64,000 nt of DNA, taken from assembly GCA_043228905.1 (NCBI GenBank), contig JBHGNT010000001.1:8246001-8310000 (forward strand), written 5' to 3'. The notes under the pieces are model-generated. The model did not search any database and was not told the origin of the DNA. It saw only the letters and a list, made by a program, of their open reading frames with translations. This document shows positions 35,551 through 45,894 of this stretch, piece by piece. Position numbers and translations under genes: made by a program. This DNA comes from Azolla caroliniana (taxonomy: Eukaryota; Polypodiophyta). The stretch's first letter is position 1. Every line of letters begins with the position of its first letter.

Positions 35551-35659
35551 CACCGAGCACTCCATTCTCTATCCGGAGGGACAAAAATATAATTTCCACA
35601 TAGTGTGCAACCTACACTACGACACCGCTTCACAAGAATCCATCTCTTGATTCTTTACA

Positions 35660-35664
35660 GTTAG
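35660..35664 (+). repeat. Target-site duplication (right) of Copia element
   Basis: GTTAG directly after TTTACA, matching 29337-29341. Confidence 0.9.
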
Positions 35665-36059
35665 TTAAGAGGAAGTGATTTGCATGTCAAAGGAGATATT
35701 ATATATGACCTTCAAAGACTAGAAAAAGCAAAGAATATTGTTTGCAAGTTTAATGCACATCGCTACGTATGGCACACTTGTGCATCTAACGAATATTGTT
35801 CATGGATGACCGTTTGAAACTAATGGATGAGTGATCATGTACCAAATGTCATCAGATAGTTGATATTGTCTAAAGAATACAAGACGCATTTGTTGTTCAA
35901 ATGTTACCTAGTTTTATGTGTTGGTTATCAAAAACACATTGATTTTTTATTTCCCAAAACAAATACTACATTAGTATTAGAAAACACCATAAGGCTAAAC
36001 ATACAATATATACCACTGATCCCCTATGTTTTTCTAAATCCTAACCATCGGCTTAAATA
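35665..36059. other. Intergenic sequence, nothing recognised
   Basis: AT-rich sequence without gene or repeat signal. Confidence 0.5.
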
Positions 36060-37082
36060 AATATTTTGGTGTTGAGTGGAACCATTCCACCTTATCAAAA
36101 CGCCATCTATAAAATATACCTATGTCCCAAATGGCATGAAACTCCAAACGCTTAAGCTCTGCTTGATACGTATTACCTTTTATACTATCCAAAAACCCTT
36201 TGAGATTATGCACAATCTCTATCCAAATTCCTGAATTTATTTGGGCAGGTCTTTAAGTCACATTTTGAAATACCTTCAAACATCGAGCCTTCCAAATATA
36301 CCAAATTGTAATACTACATACCAATTGCCATATTTGAGGTTTATTGGTTTGTATTTGTGGATTCAGAGGGATCAAAAATTTTCCCATCAAACCATGTCTC
36401 ATCACAATAGCATCTACAACCTCCTCATGTTCATATACCATAGGTTTATCATGTACCACCGCTCATAATACTGCACCCCAATGTATACATTGCTCTAGGA
36501 TATATATACTAGAGTTAATAATTTTATGATTCGTTTCCATATGTCCAAAGCAAAACCACAACTCCACAAACAATGTTTAGCAGTCTCTATTACATATGTA
36601 CAGAAAGGGCACATCTTGTCTACATTTCCTTTTCGCCACCCATTAGTTGGTATAACATTATGAACCAACAACCATCAAAAACAAATAATTTTCCTACTCA
36701 TCTTTATACCCCATAGCCATTTCCCAATTTGTTTGAGATGTTGTGGAGAAAGTCCATTTTGTCTCCAAACAACATTTGCATTTGGTTCTTTCCATGATCT
36801 AGCACCTAATATTTTCCTACCAATCTTCACAAAATACTGAAAGAACGGTACGTATTTGATGTGATCTTGCACCCACACCTTCCAATACAGTTCTCTAGGA
36901 TCCCAAGTTAATCTAGATATTGGTCTCATTTCCATAATCCAAATCCTCCAAAAATAATTCACCTTTTGAGGATCCGGGTCTAAGACCCAATTTGATCCAT
37001 CATTTGCAATCACCCTCGCTTCTTTACGCAAACAAAACCTAAACAAATCATTTTCCTTAGGTGTAAAGATGAACCTAAACAC
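36060..37082 (-). mobile_element. LINE fragment: RT C-terminus with zf-RVT domain
   Basis: On the minus strand 37082-36675 is a 135-codon open frame resembling the stretch before the zinc-binding domain of plant LINE RT (…GKWLWGIKMSRKIICF). After a stop at about 36672 the same frame continues with GWRKGNVDKMCPFC, ETAKHCLWSCGFALDIW (the E-x3-H-C-x3-C-x6-I-W signature), and later ITIWYIWKARCLKVF (the typical W-x-I-W-K-x-R tail, about 36310-36270). No core RT or endonuclease remains. This is a 5'-truncated dead copy of a different subfamily from 12738-13262. Confidence 0.75.
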
Positions 37083-37360
37083 ATTGAATATTTTAAACCA
37101 CAGAATGAATGCAACATGACATCCTTGGCATGATAGAAATCACAAGGGACCTGGCGCATACAATTATTTCATTTAAAATGATTTGTGCATTGCAATTGCA
37201 AAGAGAAAGTAACATTATTTGGTGACTAGGATTGGTAGGGAACTTGGTGACCCAAATAGGTAGATTATTTGCTAAACTTGGGGCACAAAAAATTCTTATT
37301 CTCTTTTAAAAAATAAATTCTCGTTACAAAGAGTTATAAAGCAACTCTCTTTTTTTTCTT
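37083..37360. other. Intergenic sequence, nothing recognised
   Basis: AT-rich. Possibly further 5' LINE sequence, but no motif is readable. Confidence 0.4.
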
Positions 37361-37440
37361 ATAATTAGCTTACTCTAGTGGTAAGTTGTTAACACTACAA
37401 GCATTGCGTCTTGGGTTCAAAACCCAACTTTTTCACTTCT
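37361..37440 (+). mobile_element. tRNA-headed SINE candidate
   Basis: TAGCTTACTCTAGTGGTAAG (A-box region) and TTGGGTTCAAAACCC (B-box region) are spaced about 35 bp apart after a T-rich stretch. Tail and target duplication are not defined. Confidence 0.5.
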
Positions 37441-37487
37441 CTCTATTATATACTTCATATATATCTCTTAATTCACTAGATGCCAAT

Positions 37488-37566
37488 GTAGAATGTAGGG
37501 GTTGAACCCATGACCACTTGGTTTCCATTGGGCAACCTTACTAACTGAGTTACAAAGCAACTCTCT
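37488..37566 (-). mobile_element. tRNA-headed SINE candidate (TAACTCAGTTAGTAAGG type)
   Basis: On the minus strand TAACTCAGTTAGTAAGG is followed by CATGGGTTCAACCCC after about 30 bp. These are good A and B boxes. The same head type occurs on the minus strand at 43940-44085 (GTAGCTCAGTTGGTAAGG), so it is a repeated family. Confidence 0.6.
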
Positions 37567-37725
37567 CTTATATAAAGCCAAGATTATATTTCCAAATAAT
37601 AGAATAATTCTGTTGACTATATCTGCAATGAGAGTTACAAACCAACTCTCTTATAGAAGGCCAAGATTATGTTTCCAAATTGAAATAATAGAGCAGTTCT
37701 ACAAGTACTATCTCCTCAATGAGAG
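37556..37725. repeat. Diverged 79-bp tandem duplication
   Basis: CAACTCTCT(CT)TATA-AAGCCAAGATTATATTTCC...CAATGAGAG at about 37558-37633 recurs at about 37637-37725 with indels. Confidence 0.7.
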
Positions 37726-37959
37726 CATCAATATAAGGATTTTATACACTACAAGTACAAAAAATAATAAAAAAATATAGACGGCTCTTCTTAGTTTATT
37801 AGTTTATCTCCTAGAAGAGGAAGATGAAACAAAATGGAGAAGTCTTTAGCAAAGCCCGTGATGGAAAAAAATCTATAGCACTGAAAATTTGAAAGAGAAG
37901 TGGAAGGGGAACAAGGAAGTCAAAAGAGAAGTTATCAAAAGGAGAAGACAACAACATTG

Positions 37960-37988
37960 AACCCTAAAACCCTAAACCGTATGCTAGG
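37960..37988. promoter_or_regulatory. Telo-box-like sequence, no gene attached
   Basis: ACCCTAAAACCCTAAACC at about 37962-37979, with a reverse copy TAGGGTT at about 37984. It could be a remnant of a gene leader or an interstitial telomeric motif. No coding sequence follows on either strand. Confidence 0.4.
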
Positions 37989-38093
37989 GTTCAATTTGCG
38001 AAGTTTGTCTTCTTTGTTTTCCCGCCCTCACTCACCACAAAAAAAAAAATTCAAAATTCTCCTCTCACACCACACTTTATATATATGTGTATG

Positions 38094-38262
38094 AAGGGTG
38101 TGAGTAGGGCGACTTCCGTGGTGCAGGGTGTCTAAAGGGTGTGAGTAGGGCATCTTTCGCAGAACTGGGTGTTTGGAAGGGTGTCAGTAAGGCATCCTCC
38201 GCGGATCAAGGTGTCTGGAAATTTGTGAGTAGGGCGCCTTCTTAATGTGAGTAGGGAGTCTA
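38094..38262. repeat. About 43-bp tandem repeat, 4 copies
   Basis: GGGTGTGAGTAGGGC units begin at about 38096, 38137, 38178 (variant) and 38223. Each is followed by a variable CCTTCCGC...GGTGTCT segment. Confidence 0.8.
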
Positions 38263-38702
38263 GATATTGAATGATAAGGTCAAAGTAGGGCGCTTTTTTT
38301 ATTGGAGCACTTTTCTTTATCTAGATTAGCCAGTGCAGATCGCACGCGCCCTCAGCTAAGTGTCGTGCACCGTCTGTGACCGCTATTCCATCGCGAACCC
38401 TCTTTATGATTTGGTAGCAATTAGACATGTTCATTTGATTCCCCTTAATGCGGACCCAAGGAAACCACCAGGGCAACATTGAGAAATGCATTTTAGGATA
38501 ATTTGACATAGGATATAGTTGATAAATGGCAAGAAGTTCCAAATGATGAAGGGATGTGTGGAAGAACTAACTACATGGTAGATGAGTTTCTGGGTAAATG
38601 GTCCTAATGATGAAGCAGGTGTGGAAGAAGTGACTACATAGTTGATAGGTTTATGGGTAAATGCAAAAAAAACACATTTGGTGTGACTAAATGCTTAGGT
38701 AT

Positions 38703-38876
38703 GCACAAAAGACTCCACATTTTAGCATTCGAATAGATTGAAGTAGGCTATGAATTTGTATATTGTCTAGGCTTAAAATCGGAGTTGGCACAAAAGACTC
38801 CACATTGTAAGCATTCGAATAGATTGAAGTAGACTATGAATTTGTATATAGTCTAGGCTTAAAATTGGAGTTGGCA
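38703..38876. repeat. 85-bp tandem duplication
   Basis: Two copies, 38703-38787 and 38788-38876, from GCACAAAAGACTCCACATT to GGAGTTGGCA, with only a few differences. A recent duplication. Confidence 0.92.
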
Positions 38877-39363
38877 TACGATTGTGAAGTTTTGTCACTT
38901 CTACTTAATTTGGGTGGGATTTCGAACCCGCTAATTAGTATATGGAATATAGCAACAACACACGTATACATTGTGAACCATGACAAAACGTCAATGAGGG
39001 TTGGTTTCTTTGTAATCGAGATAATGCGAGCAATCTAATAATCGCTATAACGATATAAACCTGAGAGAAATTCCGAATCTTATATCAATTGAACTCATGT
39101 ATCCACTATTGCTGAATTACAACCTTTCAATGTTCATGTTGAGGTCTTAATTAAGCCTTAATCTCATGTGGTTTGTAAGCCTAATCCAATGCTAAGTAGA
39201 GCTTAAGCTAATATTAATGAAGGCCTACTTAATCATATATCCTCTAATGGCAAGAAACCCAAGCTTCTCCAAGGAAGGGGGTTTAAGCTAGCAGAGAAAC
39301 CTTATCTCTGTTTCCGTCCAAAAAACTCTCTCCCCCCTTCATCTGTTCATCTCCTTGCCAACC

Positions 39364-40548
39364 ATGGTTGCATCTTCTTCTGTAATGGCTTGCTTCCCCT
39401 TCCCTTTCAGCACAATCACCATATCTCAAAACCCCTCTCCTCCCTTGTGCACATCACCTGCAAGAAAAGTCTCAATTAGGGTATCTTCTTCTTATATTTC
39501 TTCTTCTTGGGCACCGCCGAGAGTTGAACCCATCCGCTTCAATGATTCTTCAGCGACAGAGTTCTCTCCTTTGATATGTGGTTGTTATTCTCTCGCAGGA
39601 GGACATGGCTATATCTATGAGAGAGATTTTCTCGATGCTATGGAGCTTTATGCCCGGGCCGGATTCTCGACCTTTGACACAGCAGACATCTATGGACCCA
39701 GTGAAGCCACATGTGGTAAGTTCCTCCTAAATTGGTCCAAAATCAGAGCAGAATGTGGTAATGGCAATATCAACAACAATAATAGCTATCTTCCTGATGT
39801 GAAGATCTTTACAAAATTTGTGCCTAATTTATTCAGTAACAAGCCCACCTTTTCATTTGTTGAGCAAAGCATACAAAAGTCTATGAAGGCCATCGGAGTC
39901 CCTAAACTTGACCTTGTCCAACTCCATTGGTGGGATTATTCTATGAAAGGCATGGTTGATGTGGCTCTGTCCATGGCTGAACTTAGAGAAAAAGGCTTAA
40001 TAAGTAGCATTGGAACGACTAATATGAGCACAGAAGCCCTTGCTAAGATTATTGATGCAGGTGTTCCCGTGGTTTCAAATCAAGTCCAATGTTCGTTACT
40101 TGACAGAAGACCACTTGGGTCCATGCTGGATTATTGCAAAGAGAGAGATATCAAGATATTTGCCTATGGGTCTCTCACCGGAGGTGTTCTCACAAATCGA
40201 TACCTTGGTGATCGGAAACTTGTGCTTAAGACGTCAAGCTTGAGAATGTATTCTCGAATTCTCAAGGAGGCTGGAGGTGAGAAGTATTGGAGGAAATTGC
40301 TCACTGTTTTATTAGAGATTTCCACTCGGAAATCCGTCGGCATTGCCACTATAGCTCTCCGATGGGTTATGCAACAAGGACCCATTTACCCTATCGTTGG
40401 AATGACCAGTGGTGATCACTTCGAGGAGAATCTGAAGGCTTTTTGTATCTCATTGGATGACAATGATCTGGCTCAAATCGACGAGATCCTTCGAGAAAGC
40501 TCTGGCCCTCGGGGTGATTGCTATGAATTGGAAAGAAATATCTTCTGA
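39364..40548 (+). CDS. Aldo/keto reductase family protein, probably plastid-targeted (394 aa, intronless)
   Basis: NAD(P)H-dependent oxidoreductase of the aldo/keto reductase fold. The start is ATG 39364 in the strong context ACCATGG, nine bases inside the open frame. Residues 1-50 are Ser/Thr/Pro-rich with few acidic residues, like a plastid transit peptide. The catalytic tetrad is complete: Asp105 and Tyr110 (FDTADIYG), Lys151 (KIFTKF) and His188 (QLHWWD). Cofactor and barrel elements follow: ISSIGTTNMS, VSNQVQCSLLDRR and FAYGSLTGGVL. The substrate cannot be told from the sequence. Closest in look are plant proteins labelled as radial-spoke-protein-5-like oxidoreductases, a name without functional meaning in seed plants. 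The single exon is unusual for this family and could reflect retroposition, though no poly(A) tail is evident. Confidence 0.92.
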   Translation: MVASSSVMACFPFPFSTITISQNPSPPLCTSPARKVSIRVSSSYISSSWAPPRVEPIRFNDSSATEFSPLICGCYSLAGGHGYIYERDFLDAMELYARAGFSTFDTADIYGPSEATCGKFLLNWSKIRAECGNGNINNNNSYLPDVKIFTKFVPNLFSNKPTFSFVEQSIQKSMKAIGVPKLDLVQLHWWDYSMKGMVDVALSMAELREKGLISSIGTTNMSTEALAKIIDAGVPVVSNQVQCSLLDRRPLGSMLDYCKERDIKIFAYGSLTGGVLTNRYLGDRKLVLKTSSLRMYSRILKEAGGEKYWRKLLTVLLEISTRKSVGIATIALRWVMQQGPIYPIVGMTSGDHFEENLKAFCISLDDNDLAQIDEILRESSGPRGDCYELERNIF

Positions 40549-43176
40549 ATCAGAAATGGTTATGTGACAAAATTGCTATGTAGTGGAAAGAAATGTCTTC
40601 TGAATAAACGGTGGCAGCAATAGTCTGGTACGAATCGGAAAGAAAGACCATCTGAATCAGAAGTGGTGAGAGTGGCCATGTACGATGCTCGTCTTTTCAG
40701 GTGCTATGGAGATGTTAACACAGAACACTTATGGTTATAGTAATAGCATGTATGATCGGTCGATATGTGAATGGCATTTTTGGGTCAATGTTCCAATGTG
40801 GCATTCACCTCTTTGGTATGCTATGGAGATGTGTGCATATAACAGACTAATAGTTCTTGTAATAGAATGGTGATTAATTCTTCTCTGCATCCATGTTCCA
40901 AATGTTGTGGTCAGCCTGGTTCTATGTGATGGAGATGTTTAACATTCATCTGTCAACTCGTAGTGATATTACCGAAGAGAACCAACCACCTCTATTTTTA
41001 ATAATTCTCATTTTTAAGAAGAGGAAGTAGAAGAGGAAGGAGACAAGATCCAGACCATCTTTCTATCGTTCACTCACACTATAATCTCCCTCTCCCTCTC
41101 TCGCTCATGACTCATTGCCAATAGCCATGTTTGAATTTTAGTCTCCGTTCTAATGAATTCAAGCTTTCAGCATAAATTTGCCGAAATCCCTAGTGCAATA
41201 TAATGTGCCATCTATATGTGAGTATTTGGAGCATCTCAATTATTGAATGTCGCTCGAAGTTCCTTCGTATGCTATGGAGACAATTCCTTGTGATGCTATG
41301 GAGATTTGTATGTGAAGCACTGAACCCATTGATCATTCTTGGAGAATAACATATATGGTTTGGTTGATATGCAAACGATTATTTACACTAGTAATGCACA
41401 AGTATGGCTTTTAGTTGTTTTTTATTCTTTGGAGATGCATGTAGGTATCACTTAAAACACATTGGTGGTGTTTGCGTAGCATTTATGATTAATCTATATA
41501 CGGATGGCCCTTCTTTATCTATGCCGTCCCTAACAATGCTGATTATTGTAGGTGGAAATAGCGGCTCTGGCATATATGCATCTATTTGAAACTGAGTAGA
41601 TGTGGAGGTTGAAGAATCAGGGATGATGCATTGATAGGAATGATGCTCATAACTATGTTGTGTCATCTTGTGATGCACTTGAACTAGGTTTTAAGAAACG
41701 AGCCTTGTTTTTGTAACGTGCGTGTTTTGGTCCTTGCAACATAATGTGATTTAATATATTAAAAGTTTTTTATATAAATTCAAACAGCTCTCATGTATAC
41801 ATACATGATACTACTTTTCAAATACTTATTTCTAACAAATTGTGGAATACCTTGTTTGAAGCACCCTTCTATGCACCAACGGAAGAACAAGAAATAATAA
41901 GATAAATAAATAATAATGCTTATATCTAGAATGAGGGTACCAATTTCCCAACTATTTAACTCCCCATTCCAAATTCCAACACCATATAAAGCATTAATTC
42001 CATACTATATTGACAAACCAAAGCTCAAATCTCCTAACATTTTCTCAATAACACCTCCATTGACCAACTTTACAAGGTTAAGCCAAGACAACAATTCCTG
42101 CCCACATCACCTCCAAGATGAAAAGAATGCTAAAGGGAACGAGTATTGATAAGAAGATACAAGAGGAGATGTTCAATGTCTTTATAACCAAGTGATTCAC
42201 AAAAAGTAGGAAGGAAGCAATAAACTATGAGGAAATTGGAGATTGAAGGGTAGGCAATACAATCAACGAATCTATGAGAAGGACGAACTTCCTCAAATTT
42301 GACATAAGAATTTTATGTGGTAACCCCATGGTTTCTTTGGTTTATAAACAAAAATTGACCTTTTGGCTAATCCCGAACTCCATCGAGTTTGTCCGTTTGG
42401 TGCTTCAAATTCGGCTAGTTCCAACCAAATTACTCTAGAGTTATAAAGAAACCAAAAAGCTTGATAAAGACACATTTGAGAGTGAGCATGAATAATAGAT
42501 AGAACTAAACTGGAGATATTGTTGGTGAATGAAGACATTTACTCACCAACAATAAGCTGTTTTCAGCAATGACAAGACAAAGAGGCATTCTAGATATCCC
42601 ATGTCTATCTCACTGCAATCAGGAATATTTTACCTTCAAAGGGAACTCCATTAGTAGGAACCTTATAGGAATTGGATCATCTGCTGACATTAGGTATAGT
42701 CACAAGTTCCTCCTTTCCACTGTTCCCACAAACAAACCACCAATTTTTTCTCTATTGATGGTGCAGCAAGCAGTATGACCTCTCCAAAGCTTACCCTAAA
42801 AGTTTCGTTCATCTCCAAATATAATTGATACTTACACTAAAACAATAAGACTATTTGCAGAATTTATCAGGCCGAAGCTAAGTTGCATCACCCAACATAG
42901 CACAATCACATAGTGGTGGAATACGAGACCCCGCTAGTAACTCATAAACAAAATGTATACATATTGTCATGTGTATGCATGTGTAGAGACAAATAAGAAA
43001 GGATCACATTCAATTGTGTTCCTTATAATTGCGAAATAAATCGTGTTCTTTATAAAAATAGGAATCATTTTCAATAATGTTACAGTAAAATTGGCATAAA
43101 AAATGAGTACTTTTCAAGAGGCATTGCATTATATTCATGCAGATAAGATTTGAAGGTTCTCGTCACAACTCAAAAT
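40549..43176. other. Intergenic sequence between AKR and PAP2 genes
   Basis: The AKR 3' region contains loosely repeated blocks (GAATCGGAAAGAAA...CATCTGAATCAGAA, and GCTATGGAGATGT at about 40702, 40820 and 41293). No second gene is supported. Confidence 0.5.
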
Positions 43177-43860
43177 TCATTGAATTATCCTCGAAAGGGT
43201 TTCCTCCCAGAGGGAAAGGACATATTCAAATAACCAATTTTTCTGTGTGCCATTAATGATTGGAAGGTGGAGAACTCTGATAACAAAAAGAGCCTCCAAC
43301 ACACCTACAAGTGATCCCACCACCACATCCAGCACATAATGCCTGCCAAGAAGAACCCGTGAGCTTGCAGTTGCCATCACCCACACCACCACCAAGCATC
43401 CAAGAGCCCAATAGAGAAGCCTCTCATCAACATTAGGGTTGACATATGAGCTTATTTCTGACAGAATATCATCTTTCCATTGATAGGCATATTCAAATAC
43501 AAAAACGAGGATAAGAAAGGCTCGTGAAGAGTGACCACTTGGAAAGGAATAGTGATCCACTGACACTACCAGATACATTCCTTTATTGTAGATTGGACGA
43601 GGTCTACGTACTATAAATTTCATCATGCCTATCAAACATAGATCAAATATAAATCCTACAAAGAGGCACCTGAAGAATGAGTGGACCAAAACAGTTGATG
43701 ACCAACATAAGGCTGCAGTTACAGAAATCCAAAAAAGACCATCACCAGACCATTCCAGTGACCGCAAAATTACGTTGGGAATTCTTCGCCCCTTCTCATA
43801 AATCCAAAGAGACTGTTCGACATCCCAATTTTGTAAAGTCTCCAACGTAGAAGCAAACAT
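43177..43860 (-). CDS. PAP2-type lipid phosphate phosphatase, presqualene/polyisoprenyl diphosphatase-like (227 aa)
   Basis: Integral membrane phosphatase of the PAP2 superfamily, which removes phosphate from lipid phosphates or isoprenoid diphosphates. All three signature motifs are intact: KX6RP (Lys81 to Arg88-Pro89, in KFIVRRPRP), PSGH (107-110) and SRX5HX3D (Ser167-Arg168, His174, Asp178, in SRVLLGRHYVLD). Hydrophobic segments at about 40-60, 63-83, 113-128, 150-165 and 175-198 fit a multi-pass protein. The size and motif spacing match the small single-domain plant group near animal PLPP6. The start is the first ATG of the frame. A CT-rich leader lies just upstream (43880-43910). No intron is present. 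Confidence 0.92.
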   Translation of the reverse strand: MFASTLETLQNWDVEQSLWIYEKGRRIPNVILRSLEWSGDGLFWISVTAALCWSSTVLVHSFFRCLFVGFIFDLCLIGMMKFIVRRPRPIYNKGMYLVVSVDHYSFPSGHSSRAFLILVFVFEYAYQWKDDILSEISSYVNPNVDERLLYWALGCLVVVWVMATASSRVLLGRHYVLDVVVGSLVGVLEALFVIRVLHLPIINGTQKNWLFEYVLSLWEETLSRIIQ

Positions 43861-43939
43861 TTTCTTTATCTAATCATCCTGCAAGATCAATCTCTCTCTT
43901 TCTCTCTCTCTCCGGGTTTATCCTAATGGCAAGTCAATT

Positions 43940-44085
43940 TTTTTACTAACCCATGCACTCAGGTTCATATCTTGCTATAAACTACTTTATTTGATGCCAC
44001 AATAGAATGCATGGGTTAAATGCATGGCCCTTTCATTTCTGCCAGAAAACCTTACCAACTGAGCTACAACCATCTGGGCTCTTTA
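43940..44085 (-). mobile_element. tRNA-headed SINE candidate (GTAGCTCAGTTGGTAAGG type)
   Basis: On the minus strand GTAGCTCAGTTGGTAAGG (44072-44055) is followed by GCATTTAACCC, a decayed B box. Then comes a segment shared in pattern with 37488-37566 (ATTCTA...TGTGGCATC against ATTCTACATTGGCATC). It lies upstream of the PAP2 gene. Confidence 0.55.
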
Positions 44086-44362
44086 TCTCTGACTTGGAAT
44101 TTTTCAACACATTATTGTTGCATAACAGCATGCAGCCACTGCTTAATCCATGAGATCAAGGGAATTCAAAGCAGTGAAGAACAATACCTCTTTCATGAAA
44201 AGAACACATTACAAACTGAGCTACAACCATCTGAGCTCTTTGTCTCTGACAAGGAAATTTTAAACACATAATTTTTGCATAACGACATGCAGCCACTGCT
44301 TAATCTATGAGATCAAGGGAAGTCAAAGCAGTGAAGAACAATACCTCTTTCATGAAAAGAAG
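44055..44362. repeat. 157-bp tandem duplication
   Basis: Copy 1 is about 44055-44211 and copy 2 about 44212-44362. Both run from AACTGAGCTACAACCATCTG to CCTCTTTCATGAAAAGAA with scattered substitutions. The tRNA-like head of the adjacent SINE candidate is partly included, so the second copy has a truncated head. Confidence 0.9.
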
Positions 44363-45235
44363 CAAAGAACTTCAAAACTTTCTTGGTCTCCACATTCATA
44401 TCAAAAGCATCCTCTTTATCATGTTATAATAATGCAGTTGCATATCAAAGAAAGAATGAATGCATTAACTTCATTTGGACCTAAGTAAAACCACTTACGA
44501 AAAATATATGGATATTTATATTGTAAGTTTGAGATTTTGAATATGGATAAAATGCTTAAACTATGTGTTTCTTTTGTATTGTATTGCTGGAGAATAGTGA
44601 AGCTTTGGTGACAAAAAAAGACACATGCTGTAATGTGAATGAGTAGAGTATTAATGAATTTGTGAGATTGGTGTCTACTTCCCAGGTCTATAAATCTTGT
44701 TCAATAGTATTGTAACAATGCAATTCATTAACATAGGGTTAATACACAAAATAACAATGGGACATTAAGTTCAATATAATGCAACTTAATACATGTAAAT
44801 TGTGTTATAAGGATACCAATAAAAGGGAATGACAGTTCCATGCTCATGAGCACAAGCAATAATGATTCAGAATATGTGCTGCCTATTAATATCCTTCAGT
44901 ATAGATTTCACAACCGCTTCTCGTCAAGGCCAGATAAGAGATGACTATCAACATTGCTACCTTTTGGACAGCAAATTCTCCTTTATCGTTGTCTTTTATC
45001 ATCTTTGGATTTATAGAATCATAAGAATGTTCATTGCCTGATTAAAAATTTTGTATTTGTTCAAACTCATCCTACTCGTTTAATGGTACATGGGTTATAT
45101 CACACTATTGAGAGGAAACTGTTCAAATATCATTGCATGGTAGTCTCAACAAGTTAAATCCCTTCCTATAAGCACTACAGGTGAGTGTATTTGGTTTTGA
45201 TGATAGACATATACACTAAATTACTCATATAATAA
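44363..45235. other. Intergenic sequence, nothing recognised
   Basis: AT-rich sequence without a supported feature. Confidence 0.5.
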
Positions 45236-45239
45236 CAAT

Positions 45240-45560
45240 TTCCTGAAGTAGTCTATAAAAGCCAAATAGAACAGGAGACAAGGGGTGTCCTTGCTTTACC
45301 CCGAGATTGCTTCCAAACTTGTCGGCATTGTTTTTTTTACCGGCATCATACTTGTTTATAAAGTTGTGCTACTGTAGTATCGCGTTTATTGGGTATACCA
45401 AGTGCATGCCAAAAAAGTATTGAAAGCTGCAGTAGTAAGCATGGATAGCATTACATGACTGCCTCAACAAATCGAATCCCAAGTACTAGGCACCTTATCC
45501 TTCACGTATTGAATGCCTCATGTAATACTTTTTTCACCTAATTTCATCTTTGATAGACAT
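45240..45560 (-). mobile_element. LINE reverse transcriptase fragment
   Basis: On the minus strand about 45335-45245 reads ...GVKQGHPLSPVLFGFY, the RT motif (QGxPLSPxLFxxY) of non-LTR elements. Flanking translation is broken by stops. A short degenerate fragment. Confidence 0.6.
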
Positions 45561-45894
45561 CACACAATCGTCTCCCCTATTGGGGATCAATTTATATTGC
45601 AATTTCAATATAAAGCCCCTACTAGCAGTATTTACGTGACTTTCCATAAAAAGTTTTCCTAATTTTGGTGAAAAGATTGGGATCTAACAATAAGATAGGC
45701 GAGAATTTACTGAAAGTTAGATGTTGATTTATTTGTCATGATCTAGCTTATCAAAACAATATTTCAGAAAGTATATCTATGAATTTTGTTGTTAGTCTAC
45801 CTCAAACACAAAGAAGCCATGAAGTTATACAAAGGGTGTTGATCACAAACAAAATTGGCCACATTTAAACCAATTAGGCTAGAAACTACTTTGA

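Larger units (their letters stand above)
34797..35624 (+). mobile_element. 828-bp element nested in the LTR, probable solo LTR
   Basis: It begins TGTCGTGCC and ends CTACGACA, so the ends are a short inverted repeat of TG...CA type. The target bases CCGC(T) occur on both sides, giving a 4-bp duplication, or 5 bp if the first T is counted as target. A TATA box in CCTTATATAAGGA at about 35073-35085 would suit an LTR promoter. There is no coding sequence. Inside lie a tRNA-like segment (35343-35420) and a 26-bp triple repeat (35468-35550). I infer a solo LTR. Orientation is inferred from the TATA box. Confidence 0.6.
29342..35659 (+). mobile_element. Copia-type LTR retrotransposon, complete but inactive, with nested insertion
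   Basis: LTRs are 29342-29736 and 34443-35659, the latter split by an insert at about 34797-35624. Both begin TGTTGAG and end TTTACA. They differ by about eight substitutions plus CT-run length over some 380 bp, which implies a recent insertion. A 5-bp target duplication GTTAG flanks the element. The primer-binding site TGGTATCAAAGC follows the 5' LTR directly and pairs with the initiator-Met tRNA with one mismatch. A polypurine tract (TTGAGGGGGCG) ends at 34442. The internal gag-pol frame has the Copia order (protease, integrase, RT, RNase H) and is closed by premature stops. It is GC-richer than the host DNA. Confidence 0.97.
34443..35659 (+). repeat. 3' LTR of Copia element, split by an insertion
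   Basis: Left part 34443-34796, right part about 35625-35659. Joined across the insert they align end to end with the 5' LTR. Confidence 0.93.

Noticed and set aside
39355-39363. Start of the aldo/keto reductase at 39355
   Set aside because: That codon is TTG. The first ATG, in the strong context ACCATGG, is at 39364.
41404-42778. Several 60-80 codon frames between the AKR and PAP2 genes
   Set aside because: No domain, no conserved motif and no splice context linking them. They are compatible with chance in AT-rich DNA.
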